Below, piece after piece: positions 24,685 to 34,376 of a DNA stretch of 64,000 nucleotides. This DNA is from an uncultured Clostridia bacterium. Its GTDB lineage: Bacteria; Bacillota; Clostridia; Christensenellales; Borkfalkiaceae. The DNA is taken from positions 1-64,000 of the forward strand of contig CALVZS010000008.1 in NCBI GenBank assembly GCA_944372575.1, in the 5' to 3' direction. The position numbers and the translations under genes are program-made. The stretch's first letter is position 1; the number at the start of each line of letters is the position of its first letter. The notes under the pieces were generated by a model. The model was given only the letters and a program-made list of their open reading frames with translations, was not told the origin of the DNA and searched no databases.

Positions 24685-27168
24685 ATGAAGAACACAGCAA
24701 AAAAGATTTTCTCCGTCTGCTGTGCGGCCGGTATGCTGCTGACGGCAGCCGGCTGCACCCAGACGGGCGGGGGCGGCGGAACGTCCTTCAACAGCGACGA
24801 CTATGTCTATGAGCGCGAGCAGGGGGCTTCCACAATGCTCAAGTTCTCCTCGACGGACGAGGGGCTGGACAACTTCCTCAACGACTACCTGCACCGCCAC
24901 CTGCGCTATGACGATCTGCGCATCGGCAGCCTCTCTCTCGGCTCTTCGGTCATGTTCAACAAGGAGTGGGAGGCGATGAGCCTCATGTACTTCGACTCGG
25001 AGACCTCCGTCCCCGATGACCGCTATGCGATGATCGAGGACTGGACGAGCAACGTCCCCGTGGATAAGTACGGCTATGTCTGGTCGAACAAGGAGGAGCT
25101 GCAGCCCAACTACTTCTCGGCAGCCACCTATTTCGGGCAGGGCTGGCCCTTCCCCGACTACTCCTTAAGCTACGGCAACAGCCAGGGCTGGGAGTGGGAC
25201 GTCAACGACGCGGCAGAGGGCTGGGAGGTGCGCCTGAACGGCAACCTCACCACGCCCGCCGTCGTGTCCGGGCTCATGTCGGTGGAGAGTTCGCGCATTG
25301 AGACGGTGGAGTTCACCTCCTCCGCCACCGGCACTTTCATTATCCCCAAACACGCGCCCTTCCTGGAGGTCGACATCCGCCTCAACGACTACGACAATAT
25401 CGGCGCGACGAGCGGATTTGACGACATTATCATCGAGTGGAAGAACGCGAAGAGCGACGAATGGTATCAGGTCACCTACAAAGACTATGCCACCTACGTC
25501 AGCAATATCGGCGCGACGTTCAGCAAGAAGTTCTATCTCCCCATGTACCTCAATCCCAACTGGGGGACGTCCAACGACTCGGCGGATGCCATCACGCAGC
25601 TGCGCATCACCGTCCGCTCCAAGGACGGCGTGCGCGTGAACGGCGGCGTCAGCATGAACTATGTGCGCGGGCAGTACGATACCCGCCAGACCAACAACAA
25701 CGCGCTGCTGCTGCGCGCCGCCAAGATGTACTATGAGTACACGGGCGACAACGAATACCTCGCCGAAAACCTCACCCGCTTCAGAAGCGCGGCGCAGTTC
25801 CTCATCGGCGTGTGCGGCGGCGAGAGCGGCCTCATCTCCATGCGCGATTTCTTTGTCGGGCATGAGGGCGGCAAGAATACGGAATCGGCATACGCCAACA
25901 GCATCGGCAACGGGTACTGGGACATCATCTCCTGCGACCCCGACGGTCTGTACACCAATATCTACTATTACAAGGCGATCGAGTCCATGCTCTATCTCGA
26001 GGAGATGGCGGCGGCAGCCGGCATCGAGGCGGAGATGCCCTCCGTTGCGACCGGGGATTATTCCTCGGGCGAGGAGGCGATGTCCGCCTACACGCAGACG
26101 GCGCAGTCGCTTGAGGAGCTGCTCGGCACCATCAAAGCGGCCATTCAGGCGCCCGTGGACACCGTCAACAAGACGGGCTTCTGGGATGCGGACAAGGGCA
26201 GATTCATCGAGGGGTTCGACGCCAACGGCGAGGTCATCGACTACGGCTTCATCATGTTCAATCTGGAAGTGATCGCGGCGGGCATCTGCACGCAGGAGCA
26301 GGCCAAGGAGATCATGGACTGGGTGAGCGGTGAGCGCATCGTGGAAGAGGACGCCGCAAGCGCCCCCGGCGCAACGCCCGAGGCAAAGGAGGGCAACTAC
26401 GCCACCGGCTATCAGGGTACGCGCCTGAACGAGGACGGCTCCTTCGCGGATGAGGGGACGCTGGGCATCTACGACTTTGAGTTCGCGCCCCGCTCCACGA
26501 CGGTCAAGAACACCAACCAGTATGTCTGGAACTGGGCGGGCAACAATGCCTTCGGCGGCCAGGTACAGGACGGCGGCGCCATCATGTATCTGAGTTATTA
26601 CGACCTGATGAGCCGTATCTCCACCTACGGCGCGGACAACGCGTTCGAGCGGCTCAAGGGCATCCAGACATGGTATGAAAAGGTCAAGGCGGTCGCCGAC
26701 GCGGCGAATATCGACGGGACGACGCCCACCAACTTCTACCGCGAGTACTATTCGCAGCTCGGCATCGTCATGCAGGGCGCGGGTACGGCGGGCGGCATCG
26801 GCCTGGACGAGGAGTTCCTGGAATCGGCGCTCCTGCTGGCTGCCATCCCTTACGGGTTCTTCGGCATCGGCTCCGACAGCTACAACGTCCTCTCCGTCGC
26901 GCCCTCCCTTCCCTCCTCCCTCGACTGGTGGAAGATGGAGAACCTGCGCTTCCACGACGTCAACTATGACCTGACCGTCGGCAGCGATTTCGTGCAGATC
27001 TCCTACGTCAAGGGCTTCCCGACCGGACTTTCCATCGCCGTCACCCTTCCCTACGAAGAGGGGGAGCGCGTGTACGTCGACGGCGTTGCCGCTACGGACT
27101 ATGTGCAGGAGGGCAATACGGTCACGGTGACCGTTCCCTTCCGGGCTTGCAAGGTGCAAGTCAGATAA
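24685..27168 (+). CDS. Surface lipoprotein resembling six-hairpin glycosidases
   Basis: 827 residues. Type II signal peptide with TAAGC, lipid-bearing Cys24, then a Gly-rich linker. The N-terminal third (to about 330) looks like beta-sandwich. The middle carries helical repeats typical of (alpha/alpha)6 glycosidases (ALLLRAAKMYYEYTGDNEYL near 335, GNGYWDIISCDPDGLYTNIYYYKA near 410, TGFWDADKGRF near 500). The C-terminal 90 residues are a beta domain (LRFHDVNYDLTVGSDFVQI) like those ending GH78/GH94-type enzymes. Catalytic acids cannot be assigned, so enzyme activity is an inference. It lies 30 bp after the surface protein and 15 bp before the binding protein, all probably in one operon. GGAGG at 24666-24670 is unusually far (14 nt) from the ATG. 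Confidence 0.75.
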   Translation: MKNTAKKIFSVCCAAGMLLTAAGCTQTGGGGGTSFNSDDYVYEREQGASTMLKFSSTDEGLDNFLNDYLHRHLRYDDLRIGSLSLGSSVMFNKEWEAMSLMYFDSETSVPDDRYAMIEDWTSNVPVDKYGYVWSNKEELQPNYFSAATYFGQGWPFPDYSLSYGNSQGWEWDVNDAAEGWEVRLNGNLTTPAVVSGLMSVESSRIETVEFTSSATGTFIIPKHAPFLEVDIRLNDYDNIGATSGFDDIIIEWKNAKSDEWYQVTYKDYATYVSNIGATFSKKFYLPMYLNPNWGTSNDSADAITQLRITVRSKDGVRVNGGVSMNYVRGQYDTRQTNNNALLLRAAKMYYEYTGDNEYLAENLTRFRSAAQFLIGVCGGESGLISMRDFFVGHEGGKNTESAYANSIGNGYWDIISCDPDGLYTNIYYYKAIESMLYLEEMAAAAGIEAEMPSVATGDYSSGEEAMSAYTQTAQSLEELLGTIKAAIQAPVDTVNKTGFWDADKGRFIEGFDANGEVIDYGFIMFNLEVIAAGICTQEQAKEIMDWVSGERIVEEDAASAPGATPEAKEGNYATGYQGTRLNEDGSFADEGTLGIYDFEFAPRSTTVKNTNQYVWNWAGNNAFGGQVQDGGAIMYLSYYDLMSRISTYGADNAFERLKGIQTWYEKVKAVADAANIDGTTPTNFYREYYSQLGIVMQGAGTAGGIGLDEEFLESALLLAAIPYGFFGIGSDSYNVLSVAPSLPSSLDWWKMENLRFHDVNYDLTVGSDFVQISYVKGFPTGLSIAVTLPYEEGERVYVDGVAATDYVQEGNTVTVTVPFRACKVQVR

Positions 27169-27183
27169 CACCACGGAGGTTAT

Positions 27184-28698
27184 ATGAAAAAGCTAATCAG
27201 TATTCTGCTTGCAGCCGGCATGTGCTTTGGGCTGGCTGCCTGCTCCAATCCCTTTGAGGAAGAGCACGAGGATGAGACGGGGAAGGTCGTCATCGAGGTC
27301 GGCGTGCTGGGCAGCACGACGGAACAGGAGATCTTCCGCAAGTACAAGAACGGTTTCCAGGAGAAGTATCCCAACGTCATCGTGCAGATGGACGCCATTC
27401 CCGGCGACTACGCGACGGGCATGAACAACTACGTCCAGAACTCCTCCTTCCCCGACGTCGTGTTCGCCCCCGGCGATCAGCATGCGGCGTACTCCTCGAA
27501 CGGCCATTTCCTCGATCTGCGCACCTTCGATGAGGAGGACGACACCTTCTCCTTCGACGACATCTATCCCGAGCTCATCGAGACGACGCACTATGACAGC
27601 GAGGACGAGGGCATCTGGTTCATGCCGCGCGACTACAACAAGGTGGTCACCTTCGTCAACAAGACCATGCTCTCCTACGTTCCCGGCGAGAACGGGCAGA
27701 TGTATGCGGGCTACGGCTCCTTTGAAGCCCTCAGGGAAGCGTGGGATCTCGAGACGTTCTATGAAGTCTGCGAGGCGGTCACGAATAAGGTCGCGGAGAA
27801 CGCCGCCAATTCCGCCAACATCCCGCAGGAGGAGCGGCTTGCAGGTCTCATCCGCGGTACGGTTGCCCTGGATGCGCGTTACAACTGGTATCCCGCCTAT
27901 GAGCCCATCCTGCGCCACTTCGGCGGCAGCACGATCAGCCTGGACAAGGCGGGCGACGGCGAAACGCCCGACTACGAAGCCATGCTCAGCGTCGATGCGG
28001 ATGAAACGATGCTTGCCTACCGCTCCATGTATGAAACGCTCGCACGGCCGGGCTACGTCAGGCAGTCCCTCGCTTCCAGCGGCGCCGCGGCGTTCCCCAA
28101 CTCGCAGTCGGCAATGTGGTTCACCACACGCCCCTCGTGGGGGGAGGTCAACTCCTACAACGCCACCTTTGAAGTGGACTTCCTGCCCTTCCCGTACGAC
28201 TACGTCGGCGTCGGCTGCACGGGGTATGCGATCGCGTCGCTCGCAGCCACGCGCGTCTCGGAGAATGCGCAGACGAAGGAAGGCACCGATGAGAAGATGA
28301 CCAATGCCGACTACGCATGGCTCTTCCTCAAGTACATCGTCAGCGAAGAGGGGCAGAATGCCATCGGTGAGACGGGCATGGGGGTTCCCTCCCTCATGTC
28401 CATGAAGGACAGCGGAACGTGGATGGAGTACGGCAGCGCCGACCTCAATCACGAGGCGTTCGTCGAGGAGGTCGAGGGTCAGACGGCAATGGCGGTCAAC
28501 GACATCTATTCCTTCCCCGCAACGGCACAGAAGACGGTGAGCGACAACTGCATCTCCATCATGACATACGTCGTCAAGGATGAATTCTGGCCGGACGATC
28601 TGACGCTCGTGCTCAATCGAACCAACTATGCGGCGATCTATGCCAGAGTGGATGAATACAAGAACGTGATGATGGCGCGCATCGAGGCGGCAAACTGA
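27184..28698 (+). CDS. Sugar ABC transporter extracellular solute-binding lipoprotein
   Basis: 504 residues, family 1 binding protein. Lipobox LAAC with Cys20, then the mature domain with VIEVGVLGSTTEQEI, an NKTML segment near 158, and YPAYEPILRHFGG near 235, as in carbohydrate-binding components. It should capture an oligosaccharide outside the membrane for the two downstream permeases. GGAGG is 4 nt before the ATG. The ligand is unknown; the neighbouring hydrolases suggest a rhamnose-containing glycan fragment. Confidence 0.92.
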   Translation: MKKLISILLAAGMCFGLAACSNPFEEEHEDETGKVVIEVGVLGSTTEQEIFRKYKNGFQEKYPNVIVQMDAIPGDYATGMNNYVQNSSFPDVVFAPGDQHAAYSSNGHFLDLRTFDEEDDTFSFDDIYPELIETTHYDSEDEGIWFMPRDYNKVVTFVNKTMLSYVPGENGQMYAGYGSFEALREAWDLETFYEVCEAVTNKVAENAANSANIPQEERLAGLIRGTVALDARYNWYPAYEPILRHFGGSTISLDKAGDGETPDYEAMLSVDADETMLAYRSMYETLARPGYVRQSLASSGAAAFPNSQSAMWFTTRPSWGEVNSYNATFEVDFLPFPYDYVGVGCTGYAIASLAATRVSENAQTKEGTDEKMTNADYAWLFLKYIVSEEGQNAIGETGMGVPSLMSMKDSGTWMEYGSADLNHEAFVEEVEGQTAMAVNDIYSFPATAQKTVSDNCISIMTYVVKDEFWPDDLTLVLNRTNYAAIYARVDEYKNVMMARIEAAN

Positions 28699-28717
28699 AA
28701 ACAGGCGATCGTTGTCG

Positions 28718-28740
28718 GCTGCGGGGCGACGCCCCGCAGC
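28718..28740 (+). other. Intercistronic hairpin between binding protein and permease genes
   Basis: GCTGCGGGGC (28718-28727), loop GAC, GCCCCGCAGC (28731-28740): a perfect 10-bp stem without a T tract. It lies in the only sizeable gap of the transporter operon and may protect the upstream mRNA from 3' exonucleases, giving excess binding protein. Confidence 0.6.
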
Positions 28741-28755
28741 GCGACGGGAGGACTT

Positions 28756-29670
28756 ATGAGAGCACAAACAAGTAAAAAGACGAGGGCGTTCGCATCGTGG
28801 CTGAGTTCCTTTGCGTTCATTCTGCCCGTCGTCATCGGTATTCTGATGTTCACGCTGTACCCGATGATCTCCTCGCTCGTCTACAGCTTCACGCGCACCT
28901 ATACCACGGTGCAGGGCGTGGGGGGATGGGTCGGATTCGAGAACTACTCCATGATCTTCAACGAGTTCTGGCCGGAGATCGGCCGCTCGCTCGGGATCAC
29001 CTTCCTCTTTACAATCATCTCGCTTCCGCTCACGCTCATCCTCTCCTTTGCCTTAGCGCTGCTGCTCACCAAGGACATCAAAGGGATCAAGGCGTTCCGC
29101 GTCATCTACTATCTCCCCGTCATGATCCCCACGGTGGTCAGCGGCATTCTGTGGTCGATGCTGGCGAACGGGTCGGACATGAGCGCGTTCAACGTCATCC
29201 TCAACGCCTGCGGCATCCCGTCCTTTCCCTTCTACGATTCGGGCGATACCGCCATGTTCACCTTCATCGTCATGGGGCTCTTTACGATCGGCAGCAGCAT
29301 GATCCTCTGGATCGCGCAGATCAAGTCCATCCCCGTCTCGCTCTATGAGGTGGCGGATCTGGAGGGCGCCAACGCCTTTGTCAAACTCTTCAAGATCACC
29401 ATCCCCATGTGTACGCCCATCATCTTCTACGATCTCATCATGGGCATCATCAACTCGCTGCAGGTGTTCTCCAACGTCATCACGCTGAACATCGAGCCGA
29501 GCGGGAAGGAGGCGCTCGACTTCATCGTCGTGCAGATCTATGACTTCTACAACAGTACAGACCTGTCGATGGCGTGCGCCCTGAGCTGGATCCTCTTCCT
29601 CATCATCGCGATCCTCTCGGGCGTCACCTTCAAGTTCAACAAGTGGGTCTACTACGGGGAGGACGTATGA
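28756..29670 (+). CDS. Sugar ABC transporter permease, MalF/UgpA type
   Basis: 304 residues with six predicted membrane helices. The first (SWLSSFAFILPVVIGILMF) follows a short basic N-terminus. The EAA loop that contacts the ATPase is visible as YEVADLEGANAFVKLFKITIP near residue 196. It forms the channel with the next gene, whose ATG overlaps its TGA. Confidence 0.93.
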   Translation: MRAQTSKKTRAFASWLSSFAFILPVVIGILMFTLYPMISSLVYSFTRTYTTVQGVGGWVGFENYSMIFNEFWPEIGRSLGITFLFTIISLPLTLILSFALALLLTKDIKGIKAFRVIYYLPVMIPTVVSGILWSMLANGSDMSAFNVILNACGIPSFPFYDSGDTAMFTFIVMGLFTIGSSMILWIAQIKSIPVSLYEVADLEGANAFVKLFKITIPMCTPIIFYDLIMGIINSLQVFSNVITLNIEPSGKEALDFIVVQIYDFYNSTDLSMACALSWILFLIIAILSGVTFKFNKWVYYGEDV

Positions 29671-30512
29671 CAAAATCCATCCGTACAAGAAAGATCATAC
29701 GCGACGTCGTCAAATATGTCGTACTCGTGCTTCTGGCGGTCATCTTCCTGTTTCCCGTGATCGAGATGATCTTAAAGTCCTTCATGACCGATCTCGACAT
29801 CCGCTTCGGCGAACTGTTTCCCGCCTCGTTCACCATCCAGCCCTACATCGATGCGCTGGATGCGGAATACTTCTGGTGGCTGAAGAACACGCTCATCATC
29901 GGCGTCATCAACATGGTGGGCATCACGCTCTCCTCCAGCCTGTGCGCCTACGGCTTCTCCAAGCTGCACTTCAAGGGCAGGGAGCTGTGCTTTTCCGTCG
30001 TGCTCGCCACGCTCATGCTCCCCGCGATCTGTATGCAGATCCCGCTCTATAAGATGTACTACGGCATGGGCTGGACGAACTCCTGGCTGCCGCTCATCGT
30101 CCCCGGATTTTTCGGCGGCGGCGCGCTCAACATCTTTCTGATGCGCCAGTATATGCGCGGCATTCCGGACGCCATCTGCGAGGCGGCAAAGATCGACGGC
30201 GCCAACAAGTTCGTCGTCTATGCGGTCATCGTCATGCCCATGTGTCTGCCCATCGTCGGCTATGTCATGCTTACGGCATTCCTCGGCTGCTGGAACGACT
30301 TCATGACACCCCTGCTCTACATCAACGAGCCCGCCATGTACAACCTCTCGCTGGGGCTGTACTACCGCTACGTCAACAACGCCGGCAGCATTCCCCCCGC
30401 CAACGTACAGATGGCGGCGGCGACCATCATGCTCATCCCGTGCGCGGTGCTGTTCTTCTTTTTCCAGAAGGTGCTCATCAACGGCGTCTCCGTCGGCGCC
30501 GTCAAGGGATAA
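29667..30512 (+). CDS. Sugar ABC transporter permease, MalG/UgpE type
   Basis: 281 residues from ATG 29667, which overlaps the preceding stop as ATGA with GGGGAGG just upstream. Six helices, and the EAA loop CEAAKIDGANKFVVYAVIVMP near residue 170. No ATP-binding subunit follows; the operon ends at a strong terminator. The importer must therefore borrow a shared MsmK/UgpC-like ATPase from elsewhere, as is common in Gram-positive sugar systems. Confidence 0.93.
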   Translation: MTKSIRTRKIIRDVVKYVVLVLLAVIFLFPVIEMILKSFMTDLDIRFGELFPASFTIQPYIDALDAEYFWWLKNTLIIGVINMVGITLSSSLCAYGFSKLHFKGRELCFSVVLATLMLPAICMQIPLYKMYYGMGWTNSWLPLIVPGFFGGGALNIFLMRQYMRGIPDAICEAAKIDGANKFVVYAVIVMPMCLPIVGYVMLTAFLGCWNDFMTPLLYINEPAMYNLSLGLYYRYVNNAGSIPPANVQMAAATIMLIPCAVLFFFFQKVLINGVSVGAVKG

Positions 30513-30527
30513 CAAGAATTTGTGCAA

Positions 30528-30559
30528 AACGCCGCCCCGGTTCCGGGGCGGCGTTTGTC
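30528..30559 (+). terminator. Terminator of the transporter operon
   Basis: AACGCCGCCCCGG (30528-30540), TT loop, CCGGGGCGGCGTT (30543-30555), then TGTCT. Perfect 13-bp stem 15 bp after the stop; weak T tract. Confidence 0.8.
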
Positions 30560-30586
30560 TGCGGCGCAGATTTGTGCGGCAGAGGA

Positions 30587-30615
30587 TTGCATTTTGGCGG
30601 GGAATGTGATATGAT
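30587..30615 (+). promoter_or_regulatory. Promoter of the ADP-ribosylglycohydrolase gene
   Basis: TTGCAT (30587-30592), 17-bp spacer, TATGAT (30610-30615). Confidence 0.65.
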
Positions 30616-30654
30616 AGGCGCAGAAAAAGCAATCTGGCTGCAACAGGAGGCGGT

Positions 30655-31692
30655 ATGGCACAGTTGAGCATGGAGGAGCGCATCGCGGGCTGTCTGATCG
30701 GCGGGGCGGCGGGCGATGCCCTCGGGTTTCCCGTCGAGTTTCTGTCCGCGGAGAGCATCTTCCGCGATTTCGGCGAGAGGGGCATCACGGACTATCTGCT
30801 CACGGAGGGCAAAGCGTGCATCTCGGACGACACGCAGATGACGCTCTTTACGGCGGACGGGCTGCTGCGCGCCGAGGCGGCCTTCGGCGATCCCACGCCG
30901 GATGAGTACGTGCAGAGCGTCTACGAGAGCTATCTGAACTGGGTGAGTTTTCAGACGGGGGAGCCGCTTGCGCCCGGCGTTCCCGCGTCCTCCCTTCCGG
31001 ACATCCCCGCCCTGCGCGAGCGCCGCGCCCCCGGCAATACCTGCATCACGGCGCTGCTCTCGGGCAGATGCGGCACCTTTGAGCGCCGGCTCAACAACAG
31101 CAAGGGCTGCGGCGGCGTCATGCGCGTCGCGCCCGTCGCCCTCCTGCTGGCGCAGCGGGCAGACTGTTCCCGCGCACGGGCGGACATGGTGGGTGCGCGC
31201 GTCGCCGCCATCACGCACGGCCACCTGCTCGGTTATCTTCCCGCCGCCTTCTTCACGCACGTCCTGGGCGAGATCCTGCGCGGCGCCCCGCCCGAGCGCG
31301 CCGTGGAGGACGCGCTCTTTGCGGTGCGCATCCTCTTCTGCGGGAGTGCGGACAGGAGCCGCTTCTTCTCGCTCGTGCGCCGTGCGCAGGAGCTTGCGCG
31401 CGATCGGGCCGTCTTTGACGATCTGGACGCGGTGCGCGAGCTGGGCGGGGGCTGGGTCGCCGAGGAGACGGTCGCCATCGCCGTGTACTGCGCCCTGCGC
31501 CACAGGGACGATTTTGAGGCCGCCGTCGTTGCCGCCGTCAATCACGACGGGGACAGCGATTCTACGGGCGCGCTCACGGGCAACCTCGTCGGCGCGCTGG
31601 TGGGGCTGAGCGGCATTCCCGCCCGCTTCCTCGATCCGCTGGAGGGGAAGGACGTGCTTCTGCGCACGGCAGAACAGCTCGTCCGCATGTAA
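30655..31692 (+). CDS. ADP-ribosylglycohydrolase-family protein
   Basis: 345 residues. The metal-binding signatures of the DraG/ARH family are present: GDALGFPVEF near residue 20, SDDTQMTLFT near 57 and NHDGDSDSTGALTGNLVGAL near 298. Such enzymes remove ADP-ribose from proteins or hydrolyse related N-glycosides. No ADP-ribosyltransferase lies nearby, so the target is unknown. It has its own promoter and terminator. Start ATG follows AGGAGGCGGT. Confidence 0.9.
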   Translation: MAQLSMEERIAGCLIGGAAGDALGFPVEFLSAESIFRDFGERGITDYLLTEGKACISDDTQMTLFTADGLLRAEAAFGDPTPDEYVQSVYESYLNWVSFQTGEPLAPGVPASSLPDIPALRERRAPGNTCITALLSGRCGTFERRLNNSKGCGGVMRVAPVALLLAQRADCSRARADMVGARVAAITHGHLLGYLPAAFFTHVLGEILRGAPPERAVEDALFAVRILFCGSADRSRFFSLVRRAQELARDRAVFDDLDAVRELGGGWVAEETVAIAVYCALRHRDDFEAAVVAAVNHDGDSDSTGALTGNLVGALVGLSGIPARFLDPLEGKDVLLRTAEQLVRM

Positions 31693-31698
31693 AAATGC

Positions 31699-31738
31699 AA
31701 GCGCCCGCCCCGATCGGAAATCGGGGCGGGCGCTTTTT
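31699..31738. terminator. Bidirectional terminator between convergent genes
   Basis: A 16-bp GC-rich stem (AAGCGCCCGCCCCGAT with its complement, loop CGGAA) is flanked by TTTTTT on the plus side and, read on the minus strand, by TTGCATTTTT. Confidence 0.9.
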
Positions 31739-31749
31739 TGCGTTTTGCG

Positions 31750-34329
31750 TCAGGAAGGATTCATCAGATCGCACAGCTGCACGAGCAGTTTGGACACGGG
31801 GAACGCCGCCAGCACGATGCACACGATATAGAGTACCTGGGTGAAGGTGAGGTGAACGGTCGACCAGCCCGTGTAGACGAGTTCGCCGAGGAAGGGGACG
31901 GTGAGCGCCAGAATGCTCACGCCCACGGATACGGCATATACGGCGGCGCGCAGCAGGTTGAAGGGGGAGAGGATGCGGAAGAGCATCACCAGCCCCCCGA
32001 ATGTTACGGCGAGGACAAAGAGCGGATTGATGTGCTGCATCTGCTCGCCCTTGACGGTGAGGGTGACCTGCATATCGCCGAATTCCCCGGGCAGCACCGT
32101 GACGCCCACATACACGGCGAGCACGCACAGGATGAGGGTGACGGCGCCCGGGATGGAGCGCGACAGGACGAAGGGGATGAATTTTCCCTTGACGCGTTCT
32201 CCGTTGGGCTGCAGGGCGAGCACCATGGAGGGCAGGGCGGTGACGAGCATCTCAAAGAGCAGCATATTGTTGGTCGTGAAGAAATACTGCGTGCCGAGGA
32301 TGAAGCAGAACGCCGCCAGAAGCACCGTGAAGAGCGTCTTCATGATATAGAGGGAGGCGGAGGACTTGATGTTGTTGATGACCCGCCTGCCCTCGTAGAC
32401 GACGCTCGGGAGATTTAAAAAGTTGTTGTCCATCAGCACGAGGTGGGAGACGTTGCGCGCCGCCTCACTGCCCGAGGCGACGGATACGGCGCAGTCCGCC
32501 TCCTTCAGCGCGAGGATGTCATTGACGCCGTCCCCCGTCATGGCGACGGTGTTGCCCTGTTTTTTGAGGGTGCGCACGAGGACGGCCTTCTGTTCGGGCG
32601 TGACCCGCCCGAACACGGTGTACTGCCCCGCCACGTTCTCCACCTCCGGCTCGGTCAGCCCGTCGAGGGAGATGTACTTGTCGGCGCCCTTTACGCCCAC
32701 GCGGCGCGCCACTTCCGCCACGGTCACGGGGTTGTCGCCCGAGATGATGCGGATGTCCACGTCGTTCTCGCGGAACCACTTGATGGTGTCCGCGGCGTCC
32801 GGGCGGATGTTGTCGGCAAGGGTGATGATCGCCGCGGGACGGAAGAGACTGGGCAGCTTTCCGCCCGTGATGGGGCTGGGCGAGTACGCAAGCAGGAGTA
32901 CCCGCAGCCCCGCCGCCGCATACTGTTTGACGATCTTGTCGATCTTGGGCGGCATGGGGCGCAGCACAAATTCGGGCGCGCCCATCGCAAAGGTACCCGC
33001 CTCGCCGAAGGTGACGGCGGAGAGCTTGCGCTTGCTGGAGAAGGGGACGGTCGCCGTTGCCTGCAGGGCGGTGGAGTGGCCGAAGCGGTTGTAGAGGGCG
33101 ATGGAGGTCTGGTTGTTGTCATCGAGCGCCCCTAAAATGCTCCCCATGACCTCCTCCAGGGGGTTCTCCACAAAGTTGTTGAGGATCATCACGTCGTTGA
33201 CGGTCATCCGTCCGTCCGTGATGGTACCCGTCTTGTCCAGGCACAGCACATTGACGCGTGCGAGCATCTCCAGGGAATAGAGATCCTGCACGAGCGTCTG
33301 CTTTTTGGCGAGGCGCATGACGCCGATCGCCATCGCAAAGGTGGTGAGCAGCAGAAGGCCGGAGGGGATCATGCCGATGATGACGGCGCCCGTGAACTGG
33401 ATGGTGAGGCTCATGTCCGAACCCGTCGCCCTCCAGTTGATGAAGAACATCGCCGCCGCTACAAAGGGGATGAGAACGCCGATGACGCGGATGAAGAGGC
33501 GGATGGAGTTCATGATCTCCGACTTGGGCTTTTTGTATTTCTTCGCGCGCGAGGTGAGGGAGTTGAGGTAGGTCGCCTTTCCCACCCGGTCGGCGCGCAC
33601 GCGGCAGCTCCCGCTCGCCACAAAGGAGCCGGCGTAGAGCGTCTCGCCGGGCGCCTTTTTGACGGGAACCGATTCGCCCGTCAGGAGCGATTCGTTGATC
33701 TCCACGTTGCCGTCCAGGAGGATGCAGTCGGCGGGAACCTGCTGGCCCGTTTCCAGGAGCAGGATGTCGTCAAGCACGATATCCTTCACGCCGATCTCCG
33801 TCACGGTGCCGCCGCGCACGGCGCGCACCGTCTCCGAAATGAGCACGGAGAGCTTGTCGATCTGCTTCTTCGCCAGGATCTCCTGCAGGATGCCGATGAA
33901 CAGGTTCGCCGCAAAGATGGCGACGAAGAGGAACTGCGAGAGGGGCGCGCCCGCATAGATGAGGGCGATCGCCACGATCAGGCAGAGCAGGTTGAAGAAC
34001 GTGCAGATGTTCTCCACAAAGATGCTCGTATAGGATTTGGAATACTTCTTGTTGACGTCGTTGAAGAGGAACTGGGAAAAGCGCAGCTCCACCTGTTCCT
34101 CGCTCAGCCCTTCCTCCGGCGGCGGCGAAAAGCGCTCCACCTCATCGGCGGACGGAATGTCCTTCGCGCGGCGGAACTGTTTCATGAGTTTCTTGCGGTC
34201 GAGCCCCTCCTTCGGCGCTCCGCTGCCCGCAAGCACGCGGTCGGAAAAGCGCTTTTCCGTTCCCGCCTGCTCCGCCGTTGCCTCTTCGGGTTCTTCCCCG
34301 GAGAGTGTCCGGTTCTCCTGCTGATCCAA
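31750..34329 (-). CDS. Cation-translocating P-type ATPase
   Basis: 859 residues starting at a TTG codon (34329) behind AGGGGGG; the nearby ATG is out of frame. Features: a cytosolic acidic N-terminus of about 110 residues, actuator motif TGES near 217, M4 motif GMIPSGLLLL, phosphorylated Asp in DKTGT near 366, TGDGVNDILALKEAD near 605, and about ten membrane segments. The M4 sequence IPSGL and the overall layout resemble the CtpE/Exp7 branch, whose CtpE member has been linked to Ca2+ uptake. Ca2+ or Mg2+ transport is therefore an inference only. Confidence 0.9.
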   Translation of the reverse strand: MDQQENRTLSGEEPEEATAEQAGTEKRFSDRVLAGSGAPKEGLDRKKLMKQFRRAKDIPSADEVERFSPPPEEGLSEEQVELRFSQFLFNDVNKKYSKSYTSIFVENICTFFNLLCLIVAIALIYAGAPLSQFLFVAIFAANLFIGILQEILAKKQIDKLSVLISETVRAVRGGTVTEIGVKDIVLDDILLLETGQQVPADCILLDGNVEINESLLTGESVPVKKAPGETLYAGSFVASGSCRVRADRVGKATYLNSLTSRAKKYKKPKSEIMNSIRLFIRVIGVLIPFVAAAMFFINWRATGSDMSLTIQFTGAVIIGMIPSGLLLLTTFAMAIGVMRLAKKQTLVQDLYSLEMLARVNVLCLDKTGTITDGRMTVNDVMILNNFVENPLEEVMGSILGALDDNNQTSIALYNRFGHSTALQATATVPFSSKRKLSAVTFGEAGTFAMGAPEFVLRPMPPKIDKIVKQYAAAGLRVLLLAYSPSPITGGKLPSLFRPAAIITLADNIRPDAADTIKWFRENDVDIRIISGDNPVTVAEVARRVGVKGADKYISLDGLTEPEVENVAGQYTVFGRVTPEQKAVLVRTLKKQGNTVAMTGDGVNDILALKEADCAVSVASGSEAARNVSHLVLMDNNFLNLPSVVYEGRRVINNIKSSASLYIMKTLFTVLLAAFCFILGTQYFFTTNNMLLFEMLVTALPSMVLALQPNGERVKGKFIPFVLSRSIPGAVTLILCVLAVYVGVTVLPGEFGDMQVTLTVKGEQMQHINPLFVLAVTFGGLVMLFRILSPFNLLRAAVYAVSVGVSILALTVPFLGELVYTGWSTVHLTFTQVLYIVCIVLAAFPVSKLLVQLCDLMNPS

Positions 34330-34376
34330 GGCATTGCCCCCCTTGTCGGGTATTTGCGCGCGATGCGCGCAAGTCC

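Noticed and set aside
21349..24900. 1183-codon minus-strand open frame opposite the surface protein
   Set aside because: The plus strand has a signal peptide, modules and an anchor in frame; the minus translation has no domain and no start signal.
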